From positions 1 to 22,509 of the forward strand of contig JAEWXD010000010.1 in the NCBI GenBank assembly GCA_023396045.1: 22,509 nt of DNA, in the 5' to 3' direction. Positions 1 through 8,205 of this stretch are shown here, piece after piece. Source of the DNA: Bacillota bacterium (GTDB lineage: Bacteria; Bacillota; Clostridia; Christensenellales; Aristaeellaceae). The first letter of the stretch is position 1, and every line of letters starts with the position of its first letter. Under the pieces are notes generated by a model. That model was not told the origin of the DNA. It was given only the letters and a program-made list of their open reading frames with translations, and made no database searches. The position numbers and the translations under genes are program-made.

Positions 1-2582
1 GACAGCACACTTGTATAGCCATTGCCAACAGATACTTCCTTTACAGTATATGCTATTTTCTTGCCGTCCTTATATTCTGCAAGATTGGCAAAGCTTCCTG
101 CCCAGTTGTTTTCTTTGCTTAAAGTAAGTGTTTCTCCTGCTACTTCTTTGCCATCTTCCAACAGCTGAACACTTACGCTGATTGGCCTCTTACCGTCTTG
201 GTTTGCATTGTCTTCCCATACTTTTTTTACATCTATGGATACAAATTCCGGGTTCATTGCATTGGTAATGGTAAAGCCGTTTTCTTCTGTTCCGCTTATG
301 CTTGGAGCTGCATAACCATCCACCGGTGTTTCTTTAACAAAATAGTGAATTGGCTTATCTATATTTTTGATAGGCAAATCAGAGAAGGTTGTTTTCCATT
401 CGTTTTCTTGATTTAACTCGCGTGTTTCAATATCGTATTCTTCACCATCAAAGGTGGCAACCAATGTAACCGTTATATTGCGTGGGCGGTTAGGGTTGTT
501 ATTGTCCTCCCAGATTTTAGACACAGAAACTTTCGTGGTTGGCTCATCTATACCAAAGGTAACGGTTCCGTTTGAACCTATCCCGCCACCACGAGTAGCA
601 GATGTATTGCCGCTTATAATCACTTTTGCAAGTTTGTCGGTTAATGCATTGCTTGTTTGCTCGGTATGCAATGCAAGAGAAGTGTAGCTTGGCAGCCGGC
701 CTTTGTGTTCATCATCTGCAAGCAAACTGCCGTCTTCTTTTTTCCAATGGTATAAATTTCCGCCCAACATACGCTTGGATATTTCATATTCGGGAATTCC
801 GCCGTGGAATCCATAGTTAGGCTGCGATAGAATATATATTTCGTTGCCTACCGTTGTTGCATTATCATATAAAGCAACACCGTTGGTTGCATGAATTTTT
901 GTTTTGGAAATAGGGCAGCCTGCAAAGCCTGCACCTGCAATTCTTGCTTTGTTGTCTTTTATAACAACATTGTGTAAATATAGTTCGCCGTTGCTTCCCC
1001 TATATACATGGCCTTGGTAATGCCATTCCTCCGGCATACCGTTTACATATATGCCGCCACCGCCAAAGGATTTTTCTGTACGACCGCTGCCATCCATGGC
1101 ATTGTTGATGATCTTACCGCCTTCAATATATGCCTTATGAATTATGGTTTTATTTAATTCTGCTTGTATAAAAATACCGCCTCCGGCAGCGCCGGCTGTA
1201 TTGCCTTCTATAACACCGCCGGTCATTTTCAGTATATTGGGAGCGGCGCTGCCGTCATTGCCGCCAATGCTGATACCGCCACCGATTTCGCCGGATTTGT
1301 TGTTTTTTATAACTGCATCATTGGAGAAATTAACTGTTGAGCCCTCGTATGCAAGCACACCGCCCCCGGCAGCATAATATTGCCAAACATCTGTATCATA
1401 AAAGCGCAAAGCATTATTGTTTTGTATAATACCGCCCGAAAAATTCAGTGTAGATTTATATAAGAAAATCCCACCGCCATAATTTGCTTGGTTGCCATCA
1501 ATATTTCCACCGGTCATATTAACGGTTGCACGATATGCATAAATCGCACCGCCTTCGGTTTTGTTATTGGTACGATTTTTTATTTTATTGTTTTTCAGAA
1601 CCGCTTTATCGCCTATATTTAAAGTTCCCCCGGCGTTCACTTTAATAAGTGAATTGTTTATTTCTTTGTTGATATCTGCATTGCCATTAAGTACAACATT
1701 AGATAAGCTTGCTGTTTTTCCGGCAGGAACATTAAATAAATAGCCTTTAAATTCCTCGCCTCTTATAATTTCTGCATTGGTTTCCAATAAAGAGATATCG
1801 CCTTCCAAATCCGCAGTGCCAATTACAATAATTTTTTTGGCGCCGGGGTTGTTTTTTGCCAGCTCTTTTGCCTTTTGAAAAGTTTTTACTGCGGTTTGCG
1901 GGGTTTTACCATCGGCGGCATCATTGCCTGCAGTACCGTTAAGATAAATAGCTTCTTCACTGAATTTAATGTTTTCTATTAAAAAAACAGTTTTATAAGA
2001 AGTGTCGCCCTGTATATGTGCAATTACTACATTTTCTAATTTGGGTACTTTTAAAACCAATTTATCGCCATCTTGCCTTAAGAATAAATCATATTGCAAT
2101 AAATGGGGCTTAATAAGGGATCCGTCATCATAGGTATAATATTCTACAGCTATATTTTTGCTTGTTACATTTATGGAATCAAACAAAGTTGTTCCATTCC
2201 ATTTGTATTTATTCCATGGTTCTGCGTTATTGTCTACCTTAAGGGACATTGTTTGCTTTTTGGTATCCGCACCTGCAATATGCAAAACAATATCTACAGA
2301 AAAATCTTTTAAATTCCCCTCTGAATCTATTGTTGGACTGTTTTGATACCACCAGCCATCTTGATAGGCACTTAATACTCCATCATGATTTGCACCCGGC
2401 CTGTTTGCATTAAATTGTAACACAAAAGAATCCCCGTCTGTTTTTATGTGATTTGCAGCAAGGTTATTCGTTTCAAATTGAGAATAATAGGTTTTCTCAG
2501 CCTCAGCCAATGGTGCACCTGCAAAAACAAAGCATACCACCAATATAGCCAATAATACAACAGTACATTTTTTAAAATTCAT
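1..2582 (-). CDS. Secreted surface protein with beta-helix and Cna-B domains (3' end outside window)
   Basis: The reading frame is open from the ATG at 2582 to the left edge, about 860 residues without a stop, so the C-terminus is missing. An AAAGGAG ribosome site precedes the ATG. The N-terminus (MNFKKCTVVLLAILVV, then an AEA-type cleavage site near residue 28) is a signal peptide. Residues about 330-660 carry repeated glycine-rich units (GGAIYA, GGGIFLY, GGGVLAY, GGGISIG, GGGGIYV) separated by NN/GN turns, typical of right-handed parallel beta-helix surface proteins. Two Cna-B-like domains follow, from about residue 680 (VSKIWEDN ... YFVKET) and about 779 (VKKVWEDN ... YTVKEV). Cna-B domains usually form stalks stabilised by internal Lys-Asn isopeptide bonds. 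A sortase motif would be expected beyond the window and cannot be checked. A cell-wall adhesin or stalk is inferred; the ligand is unknown. Confidence 0.85.
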   Translation of the reverse strand, partial: MNFKKCTVVLLAILVVCFVFAGAPLAEAEKTYYSQFETNNLAANHIKTDGDSFVLQFNANRPGANHDGVLSAYQDGWWYQNSPTIDSEGNLKDFSVDIVLHIAGADTKKQTMSLKVDNNAEPWNKYKWNGTTLFDSINVTSKNIAVEYYTYDDGSLIKPHLLQYDLFLRQDGDKLVLKVPKLENVVIAHIQGDTSYKTVFLIENIKFSEEAIYLNGTAGNDAADGKTPQTAVKTFQKAKELAKNNPGAKKIIVIGTADLEGDISLLETNAEIIRGEEFKGYLFNVPAGKTASLSNVVLNGNADINKEINNSLIKVNAGGTLNIGDKAVLKNNKIKNRTNNKTEGGAIYAYRATVNMTGGNIDGNQANYGGGIFLYKSTLNFSGGIIQNNNALRFYDTDVWQYYAAGGGVLAYEGSTVNFSNDAVIKNNKSGEIGGGISIGGNDGSAAPNILKMTGGVIEGNTAGAAGGGIFIQAELNKTIIHKAYIEGGKIINNAMDGSGRTEKSFGGGGIYVNGMPEEWHYQGHVYRGSNGELYLHNVVIKDNKARIAGAGFAGCPISKTKIHATNGVALYDNATTVGNEIYILSQPNYGFHGGIPEYEISKRMLGGNLYHWKKEDGSLLADDEHKGRLPSYTSLALHTEQTSNALTDKLAKVIISGNTSATRGGGIGSNGTVTFGIDEPTTKVSVSKIWEDNNNPNRPRNITVTLVATFDGEEYDIETRELNQENEWKTTFSDLPIKNIDKPIHYFVKETPVDGYAAPSISGTEENGFTITNAMNPEFVSIDVKKVWEDNANQDGKRPISVSVQLLEDGKEVAGETLTLSKENNWAGSFANLAEYKDGKKIAYTVKEVSVGNGYTSVL

Positions 2583-2763
2583 TTTCTATCTCCTTTATAT
2601 CATATATACATACTCTAAAATGAAATAGGAAAAAATTCACCCTTTGTGTAATGTTCTCCTCAACAAAAAATTTAAAATGCAGCGGCAGAAAAGTCTGCTC
2701 AATGTTTGGCGCTTTGCTTATTTTTTTAAAATAATATCACCCTTTATATATTTATTATAATAC

Positions 2764-2792
2764 AGTATACCAAAAAATATTCAATTGTTAAA
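2764..2792 (-). promoter_or_regulatory. Putative sigma-A promoter of the surface protein gene
   Basis: On the minus strand TTTAAC (2792-2787) and TATACT (2769-2764) are separated by exactly 17 bp. A TATAAT at 2759-2754 is an alternative -10. Either start would give an untranslated leader of roughly 170-180 nt, containing a small GCAGA/TCTGC hairpin. I could not match the leader to a known riboswitch. Confidence 0.5.
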
Positions 2793-3042
2793 GTGTTATT
2801 TATTATATTTATTACAAAATTTAATAAAAAATACTCTATTTCAAGCCTGCTTTTCTTTTTCAAGGCAAATTTTGACCTTACTGCTTGCTAAGAGGGGATA
2901 CCTTACAATAAAACAGTGCTTTATGCCTTCTGCTTGCTGCATTACAAAGCCATATTTGCTATAATCCTTTCAGTTGCCTGCCCATGCACATAATATCCCC
3001 ATATAAATATAAAGAAACAAAGCCCCGAACCAACTGCCCTTG

Positions 3043-3072
3043 TTTACGAAAATATAGCAGCTATGCTATAAT
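3043..3072 (+). promoter_or_regulatory. Putative promoter of dapF-dapL
   Basis: TTTACG (3043-3048) and a perfect TATAAT (3067-3072) are 18 bp apart. A GGAAAGGGGTGG ribosome site lies 6 nt before the dapF ATG at 3098. The leader would be only about 20 nt. Confidence 0.6.
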
Positions 3073-3097
3073 AATGGTTATGGAAAGGGGTGGTTAA

Positions 3098-4015
3098 ATG
3101 CGTTTTACAAAAATGCATGGCATAGGCAACGACTATATTTATGTGAACGGCCTGGAAGAAACCGTAGAAAATCCGGAAGAAACAAGTAGGGAGATCAGCA
3201 ACCGGCACTTTGGTGTGGGTTCTGACGGCCTGATTATTATAGATAAAAGCGAACAGGCGGACTTTACCATGCGCATGTGGAACAGCGACGGCAGTGCCGG
3301 CAAAATGTGCGGCAACGGTATACGCTGCGTTGCTAAGTATGTATATGAAAAGGGCCTTACAGATAAGACCTTTTTAACCATAGAAACCGGTGCCGGCATA
3401 AAGCGGCTTTGGTTGGAAGCCGCCGGTGGCAGAGTGCGCAGCGTGCAAGTGGATATGGGCGAGCCCGTACTGGTGCCTCAAAACATCCCCACCACACTCA
3501 ACAAAAGGCAACTCAAGCGCCATAGGGTGAAAACCGAATTTGGCAGCTATTACATTTGCACCGTAGGCATGGGTAACCCCCACGGTGTTGTGTTTGTAGA
3601 CGATGTAAACGCCATAGATATAGACACTGTAGGCAAAGCCTTGCATGAGCACGAGATTTTTCCGGACAGATGCAACATTGAATTTGTAGAAATTATCTCT
3701 CGCAACACCATAAAAATGCGCGTGTATGAACGTGGTGCAGGCGAAACCTTAGCCTGTGGTACGGGCGCTTGTGCCAGCGTGGTTGCTGCTGTGCTTAACG
3801 AACATTGCGATAGAGAAATAGATGTATTGCTCCGTGGCGGCACTTTGCACATAGAATGGTGCGAGGCAGACAATCACGTATTTATGCGTGGCCCTGCCAC
3901 CTTTGTTTGCGATGGTGTTTGGCCTTTCCCGGAAAACGACTTGCGTGAAAAAACAGAAATCCGTGAGCCCATCAACGCAAACCCTGAATTACAAAATATC
4001 CCTAAGGAGAAATAA
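3098..4015 (+). CDS. dapF: Diaminopimelate epimerase DapF
   Basis: DapF interconverts LL- and meso-diaminopimelate, the last epimerisation before lysine and the peptidoglycan cross-link residue; it is cytosolic and needs no cofactor. The N-terminus MRFTKMHGIGNDYIYV is the family signature. Both acid/base cysteines are present: C71 in MCGNGIRC and C220 in ACGTGAC, matching the two-cysteine mechanism of the family. The two halves are the usual pseudo-symmetric domains. At 305 residues it is about 30 longer than typical, because a hydrophilic tail of unknown purpose follows the normal end near GVWPF. dapL starts 2 nt after its stop codon and its ribosome site lies inside the dapF tail, so the two are cotranscribed and probably coupled. 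Confidence 0.96.
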   Translation: MRFTKMHGIGNDYIYVNGLEETVENPEETSREISNRHFGVGSDGLIIIDKSEQADFTMRMWNSDGSAGKMCGNGIRCVAKYVYEKGLTDKTFLTIETGAGIKRLWLEAAGGRVRSVQVDMGEPVLVPQNIPTTLNKRQLKRHRVKTEFGSYYICTVGMGNPHGVVFVDDVNAIDIDTVGKALHEHEIFPDRCNIEFVEIISRNTIKMRVYERGAGETLACGTGACASVVAAVLNEHCDREIDVLLRGGTLHIEWCEADNHVFMRGPATFVCDGVWPFPENDLREKTEIREPINANPELQNIPKEK

Positions 4016-4016
4016 A

Positions 4017-5240
4017 ATGCTGAAAATTAACAGCAACATACATAAATTGCCCGGCAACTATCTCTTTGCAGATATTGCAGAGCGTGTAAAACAATATACC
4101 TTATCAAACCCCAATGCCAATATTATTCGTTTGGGTATTGGAGATGTAACTCGCCCTCTTGCGCCATCTGTGGTAAAAGCCATGGTAGAGGCAAGCAATG
4201 AAATGGGCTGTGCAGAAACATTCCGCGGCTATGGCCCTGCCGAAGGCTATGACTTTTTGATTCGTGCCATTATTGAAAACGACTATGCTGCCCGTGGCGT
4301 GCATATAGACGCAGACGAAGTGTTTGTATCCGAAGGCGCTAAAAACGATGTAGCCAACATTCAAGAGCTATTCCATGCCACTGCCAAAATTGCCGTAACC
4401 GACCCCGTATACCCTGTATATGTGGATAGCAATGCCATGAGTGGCAGAGCCGGTATTTACAGCAACGACCGTTGGGGCAAGCTGCTCTACTTGCCTGTAA
4501 CCGCAGAAAACGGCTTTGTGCCGGAAGTGCCTGCAAGCCATGTAGATGTAATTTACCTTTGCTACCCCAACAACCCCACCGGCACAACACTCACCCACGC
4601 ACAATTAAAGCCCTTGGTAGATTATGCCAATAAGCACGGCTCATTGATTATTTATGATGCCGCCTACAAGGCCTTTATCACCAACCCCAATGTACCCCAC
4701 AGCATTTATGAAGTGGAGGGGGCAAAAAGCTGTGCCATTGAATGTTGCTCCTTTAGCAAAACAGCAGGCTTTACCGGCGTGCGTGTAGCCTATACCATTG
4801 TGCCCAAAGAAGTGTATGGTGTAGACGAAAACTGCAACCATGTGCGCCTAAGAGACCTTTGGGCAAGAAGGCAAGCCACCAAAACCAATGGCGTTAGCTA
4901 TATAACCCAACGGGCTGCAGAAGCCATTTACAGCCCCCAAGGCAAAGCAGAATGTGCGCAAACCATTGCTTACTATTTGCAAAATGCAAACCTTATACAA
5001 AAAAGCCTGAGCGCAATGGGCTATACCTGCTTTGGTGGCAAAGATGCCCCTTATGTATGGCTCAAAACCCCAAAAGGCCTCACCGGCTGGCAATTCTTTG
5101 ACTTGCTGCTCAACAAAGCCGGCGTTGTTGGCACCCCCGGCGAAGGCTTTGGTCCTTCCGGCTGTGGATATTTTAGACTCACTGCATTTAACAGTTTAGA
5201 AAAAACCAAAGAGGCCATGGAAAGAATCGCAAATGTGTAA
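4017..5240 (+). CDS. dapL: LL-diaminopimelate aminotransferase DapL
   Basis: DapL is a PLP enzyme that converts tetrahydrodipicolinate and glutamate directly to LL-diaminopimelate, bypassing the acylated intermediates. Its product is the substrate of the adjacent DapF. The 407-residue length and N-terminus (INSNIHKLPGNYLFADIAERV) fit the family. The cofactor lysine is K248 in CSFSKTAGFTGVR, and the YPNNPTGT motif (about 182-189) is the class I aminotransferase substrate/PLP loop. The frame is open upstream to 3888, inside dapF. I chose the ATG at 4017 because AAGGAG sits just before it and the protein then begins as the family does. The operon ends at a strong hairpin 25 nt downstream. Confidence 0.96.
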   Translation: MLKINSNIHKLPGNYLFADIAERVKQYTLSNPNANIIRLGIGDVTRPLAPSVVKAMVEASNEMGCAETFRGYGPAEGYDFLIRAIIENDYAARGVHIDADEVFVSEGAKNDVANIQELFHATAKIAVTDPVYPVYVDSNAMSGRAGIYSNDRWGKLLYLPVTAENGFVPEVPASHVDVIYLCYPNNPTGTTLTHAQLKPLVDYANKHGSLIIYDAAYKAFITNPNVPHSIYEVEGAKSCAIECCSFSKTAGFTGVRVAYTIVPKEVYGVDENCNHVRLRDLWARRQATKTNGVSYITQRAAEAIYSPQGKAECAQTIAYYLQNANLIQKSLSAMGYTCFGGKDAPYVWLKTPKGLTGWQFFDLLLNKAGVVGTPGEGFGPSGCGYFRLTAFNSLEKTKEAMERIANV

Positions 5241-5262
5241 AAGATAAAACTAAAAAAATATG

Positions 5263-5305
5263 TATAATAACAGCACCCCATGGGTGCTGTTATTATATAT
5301 TTTCT
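5263..5305 (+). terminator. Intrinsic terminator after dapL
   Basis: CAGCACCC (5271-5278) pairs with GGGTGCTG (5282-5289) around a 3-nt loop. The stem continues through AT pairs to about 5263/5297, followed by a T-rich tail. The long AT extension means it could also terminate transcription on the minus strand. Confidence 0.8.
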
Positions 5306-5784
5306 ATTAAATTAAAATAATTATTATTCTTTCAGTTGTTTCTCAAAGCTTAGATTTTTGATGTTTTTTAAGCTGTTCAAAAAGCTTTTCATCAAACTTT
5401 GTTATTCATTTTTCCGTTGTTCTGAACGTGGATTTCCTGTTTACATATTTGTTTCTGCAATTAAATATCGTTTGGAACGATTTTTTAATTACATCATTCA
5501 GGGTTTGTTGTATTACCCAAAACGGTAAATGCTTTTTCTTGAAATTTTACTAAAAATCAATACTTTATATTACTTTTGATGATATTTTTCAAGGCTATCA
5601 TGTACAGCAGAATCGTATAAGAAATGAGCAGGTGTTCAATATTTTCGTTCACAATCGTGCTTTTGCTTTGCACAATTGTTTCCCGTTGCAAATGTCAGTA
5701 CATATTAAATTGGGCAGATTAAAAATTCCTCGTATAATAAAATTTTATATTACATTGTTCTGTTTTTTATACATATATTATCCC
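5298..5784. other. AT-rich region with no recognisable gene
   Basis: About 490 bp between the dapL terminator and the end of the Crp/Fnr gene. It has no ORF with a ribosome site. Minus-strand translation gives short broken stretches (for example NENIEHLLISYTILLYMIAL around 5560-5650) interrupted by stops and frame changes, which may be a decayed gene. I cannot assign it to a family. Confidence 0.4.
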
Positions 5785-6459
5785 CTACTCACTCAAAACC
5801 TCTTGCAACCCGTCCCCATCTAAAATCTCTATTTGTTTTGCCGCACAGCGTATATACCCTTTGCCTTCCAGCTTCTTTAGCTCTCTATGCAAAGAGGGTC
5901 TGGAAACATTCATTAAGAGTGCCCATTTGCTAATGGACTCAGGTATGGCAATGGTGCTTTTGCCACTTTGTTGTTGGCGCAAAAGCAACCAAAAAGCTGT
6001 TTTTTGGGCAATGCCTGTGTATGAAAAGAGTTCCAGACGCTGTTGTAACATATAGGTTGCGGTGGATATTTCTGCAATGAAGTTATCTAAAATGCGCCGG
6101 TCTTTTTGCATAAGGGCAAGCAGGTCTGCTTTATGTAGAATCATAAGGCAGGTGGGTTCAAGTGCCATTACATCACAAGGGTACTTGTGATTGCGGGAGA
6201 ACACAGCGGCAGGCCCTATCATATCCCCACGCATACGGGTGGTTACATTTACCATGCTGCCGTTAGGGAAGGTTTTTTGCGCCTGTACACGCCCTTCCAA
6301 TACTATGCCCACTTTGTTTGCCTCATCCATTTGATGGAAAATAATCTCTTCTTTATCGTAACAGAGTATATGGTGGGGCGTATCTGCCAGCACAGCACGT
6401 AGATCTGTTGCTGTAAAGCCTTTAAAAATTGAGCATTTGTCCAAAGCTAAATAATCCAT
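5785..6459 (-). CDS. Crp/Fnr-family transcriptional regulator, likely regulator of the adjacent DUF438-cupin-hcp genes
   Basis: The 224-residue protein has a cyclic-nucleotide-type beta-roll sensor domain (about 10-120, with GRVQAQKTFPNGS and MRGDMIGPAAVF), a dimerisation helix (about 125-160), and a C-terminal winged helix-turn-helix. The recognition helix lies in SRPSLHRELKKLEGKGYI (about 186-203). There is no N-terminal FNR-type cysteine cluster, so it is not a classical iron-sulfur FNR. The frame is open upstream to 6564; I chose the ATG at 6459 because GAGG precedes it and MDYLALDKCSIFKG aligns with normal Crp starts. It diverges from a hemerythrin/PAS gene, with a 14-bp palindrome between them and another before the cupin-hcp pair. 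Crp/Fnr proteins next to hcp (the HcpR group) usually respond to NO; that role here is inferred from context. Confidence 0.88.
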   Translation of the reverse strand: MDYLALDKCSIFKGFTATDLRAVLADTPHHILCYDKEEIIFHQMDEANKVGIVLEGRVQAQKTFPNGSMVNVTTRMRGDMIGPAAVFSRNHKYPCDVMALEPTCLMILHKADLLALMQKDRRILDNFIAEISTATYMLQQRLELFSYTGIAQKTAFWLLLRQQQSGKSTIAIPESISKWALLMNVSRPSLHRELKKLEGKGYIRCAAKQIEILDGDGLQEVLSE

Positions 6460-6489
6460 GTTCTTACCTCGTAATGTATTCTTGTAACC

Positions 6490-6518
6490 ATTATACACGA
6501 AAATATTTATAAAAGTGT
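6490..6518 (-). promoter_or_regulatory. Putative promoter of the Crp/Fnr regulator gene
   Basis: A perfect TATAAT lies on the minus strand at 6495-6490. The -35 position (ACACTT, 6518-6513) is a poor match, as expected for an activated promoter. A start near 6483 would place the centre of the 6517-6530 palindrome at about -40.5. Confidence 0.5.
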
Positions 6519-6530
6519 ATCTACAGATAC
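6517..6530. promoter_or_regulatory. Palindromic operator, copy 1, between the divergent regulator and DUF438 genes
   Basis: GTATCTACAGATAC is a palindrome except for its two central bases. A closely similar element occurs at 8127-8140, and I found no other copy in the window. Its centre (6523.5) is about 41 bp from the deduced start sites on both sides, the class II activator position used by Crp/Fnr proteins. One site could therefore serve both divergent promoters. The regulator at 5785-6459 is the obvious candidate to bind it. Confidence 0.65.
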
Positions 6531-6535
6531 TAAAT

Positions 6536-6563
6536 TTGTATGAAAAATCGTATATTATATACA
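6536..6563 (+). promoter_or_regulatory. Putative promoter of the DUF438/hemerythrin/PAS gene
   Basis: TTGTAT at 6536-6541 is followed by overlapping -10 candidates: TATATT (6551-6556), TATTAT (6553-6558) and TATACA (6558-6563). The last is spaced 16 bp from TTGTAT. With TATTAT, transcription would start near 6565, putting the palindrome at -41.5. Confidence 0.45.
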
Positions 6564-6625
6564 TGAAGAGTGCTTACAACACAAGCACACTTTACAAAAA
6601 TAAATTTATAAATAAGGTAAATAAT

Positions 6626-8125
6626 ATGGCTAAAAAATTAGATCTTTCCAAACCGGTGTACGAGCTTGTAAAGCAATACCCGGAACTTACCAATATAATG
6701 GTAGAACTTGGCTTTAAGGAAATTGCAAACCCGGTAATGCTTAACTCTGTTGGCAGAATTACCACCATACCCAAGGGTGCAAAAATGCATAAAATATCCA
6801 TGATGAAAGTGGTTACCAAACTGGTTGCCAGCGGCTTTGCGTTAGAAGGCAAAATGCCAAGCTTTGTATTTGGTGGCAAAAAGCAGGAATTTGCAATAGA
6901 AAAACCGGCAGGCGTATCACAGGAGCGCATCAATCAAATTAAAAGCTTCCTGCAAAGGCTTGGCGAAGGCGAAGCATTGGATAGTGTGCGTGAAGACTTT
7001 GTAGCACAATTCAGCCATGTAGAAGCTTCTGAAATAATGTTGGCAGAACAGGCGCTTATGAAAGAAGGCACACCACTGGAGGAAGTGCAAAAACTCTGCG
7101 ACATACACTCTGCATTGTTCCACGGTGCAACCCGTGAAGAAAAAATTATGAACGCAGAGTTGGAGGTAGAAGCCTCACTCAAACGCAAGGAAGAGGGCAC
7201 AGACAAAACCACACAAGCGCTCGTTGCTACAGCCGGCCACCCATTGCACACATTTAGCAAAGAAAACGAAGCCTTTGAAATGCGTATTCCCAAAATTCGT
7301 GCCTTGCTTGCAAATAGAGCCATTACAGCAGACATTGTTGAAGAGCTCCGTCAGATTTCGGTGCACTATGCCAAAAAAGGAGACCTGCTCTACCCCCATT
7401 TAAAAGTGAAGTATGATATCACCGGCCCATCTAATGTAATGTGGACGGTGGATGATGAAATTAGAAATACCCTTTCTACACTTGCAAAACAAGCAAGCTT
7501 TGATGAAAGCTGGTATGAAAGCTTTGCCGCCACACTTACCCGTGCAGAAGAAATGCTTTATAAAGAGAAAAACATTCTCTTCCCCATCTGCGCTACAAAC
7601 TTCACCAATGAAGAATGGTTTAACATTTATGAGGACGCCAAAGACTATGCCAATATTTTTGGTGTAGTGCCGGAGCGTTGGGCAGAAGCCGAAAGTGCTT
7701 TGGCAGAAAAAAAGAAAAAATCCCAAGAAGCACTTTTAAACGGTGAAATTGTAATGCCCGGCGGCCACATGACTGTAGAACAGCTTACTGCCATGCTCAA
7801 TACCATTCCACTGGAAATCAGTTTTGTGGACGAAAACAACATTAACCGTTACTTTAACGAAGGGCCAAAGGTATTTAAACGCGCCGGTATGGCGATAGAT
7901 AGGGATGTTTTCTCTTGCCACCCGCCCAAGATTGAACCCATAGTGCGCAGTATTTTGGATAGTTTTAGAAACGGCACACAAGACAGTGTACCTGTTTGGA
8001 TGGAAAAAGAGGGCAGAACCATGCTTGTTACCTATATGGCAGTGCGTGATAAAAACAAAAATTACTTAGGCACAATGGAGCTGGTGCAGGATATGGAGTT
8101 TGCAAAAGAACATTTTGCAAAATAA
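6626..8125 (+). CDS. DUF438 protein with DUF1858, hemerythrin-like and PAS domains
   Basis: This 499-residue cytosolic protein has four recognisable parts. DUF1858 spans about 5-70 (LDLSKPVYELVKQYPELTNIM), and DUF438 about 95-165 (INQIKSFLQRLGEGEALDSV). A hemerythrin-like HHE helical domain follows at about 205-345, with histidines in GHPLHTF, HYAKKGDLLYPHL and the family motif VMWTVDDEIR. A PAS domain ends the protein (about 380-499, with FSCHPPK). HHE domains bind di-iron and react with oxygen or NO, and PAS domains sense ligands, so a redox or NO sensor or scavenger is plausible. The frame is open upstream to 6515; the ATG at 6626 was chosen for its AAGG site and the normal family start. 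It diverges from the Crp/Fnr regulator and its stop is 2 nt before the second operator. Confidence 0.9.
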   Translation: MAKKLDLSKPVYELVKQYPELTNIMVELGFKEIANPVMLNSVGRITTIPKGAKMHKISMMKVVTKLVASGFALEGKMPSFVFGGKKQEFAIEKPAGVSQERINQIKSFLQRLGEGEALDSVREDFVAQFSHVEASEIMLAEQALMKEGTPLEEVQKLCDIHSALFHGATREEKIMNAELEVEASLKRKEEGTDKTTQALVATAGHPLHTFSKENEAFEMRIPKIRALLANRAITADIVEELRQISVHYAKKGDLLYPHLKVKYDITGPSNVMWTVDDEIRNTLSTLAKQASFDESWYESFAATLTRAEEMLYKEKNILFPICATNFTNEEWFNIYEDAKDYANIFGVVPERWAEAESALAEKKKKSQEALLNGEIVMPGGHMTVEQLTAMLNTIPLEISFVDENNINRYFNEGPKVFKRAGMAIDRDVFSCHPPKIEPIVRSILDSFRNGTQDSVPVWMEKEGRTMLVTYMAVRDKNKNYLGTMELVQDMEFAKEHFAK

Positions 8126-8126
8126 T

Positions 8127-8140
8127 GTATCTGGGGATAC
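8127..8140. promoter_or_regulatory. Palindromic operator, copy 2, upstream of the cupin-hcp pair
   Basis: GTATCTGGGGATAC matches the 6517-6530 element at both half-sites (GTATC ... GATAC). Its centre is 8133.5. A TACAAT -10 at 8163-8168 predicts a start near 8175, placing the operator at -41.5, as at the first site. No good -35 is seen, which fits an activator-dependent promoter. Confidence 0.65.
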
Positions 8141-8162
8141 AGAATAAAACAGCATAAATGTT

Positions 8163-8168
8163 TACAAT
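8163..8168 (+). promoter_or_regulatory. Putative -10 element of the cupin-hcp transcript
   Basis: TACAAT (5 of 6 matches to consensus) lies 38 bp before the cupin ATG. It is positioned to be activated from the 8127-8140 palindrome. Confidence 0.45.
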
Positions 8169-8205
8169 AATATAGAACATTACACAAGGTGTAGAAAGGG
8201 CGCAT

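Larger units (their letters stand above)
2583..3097. other. Intergenic region between divergent surface-protein and dapF genes
   Basis: This 515-bp stretch separates two divergent genes. It holds the long leader and promoter of the surface protein on the left and the dapF promoter on the right. The middle (about 2800-3030) is AT-rich and has no open frame, tRNA, convincing terminator or repeat that I can see. Confidence 0.6.

Noticed and set aside
454..1743. Plus-strand open frames opposite the surface protein
   Set aside because: They are mirror frames of its repetitive glycine-rich codons, with proline-rich translations and no start signals.
2583..2757. Possible riboswitch in the surface-protein leader
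   Set aside because: Only a small GCAGA/TCTGC hairpin is visible; I could not match the conserved cores of known riboswitches such as the cyclic-di-GMP types.
6515..6625. Upstream extension of the DUF438 protein
   Set aside because: It would place the operator and promoter inside the coding sequence, and the family starts at the ATG at 6626.
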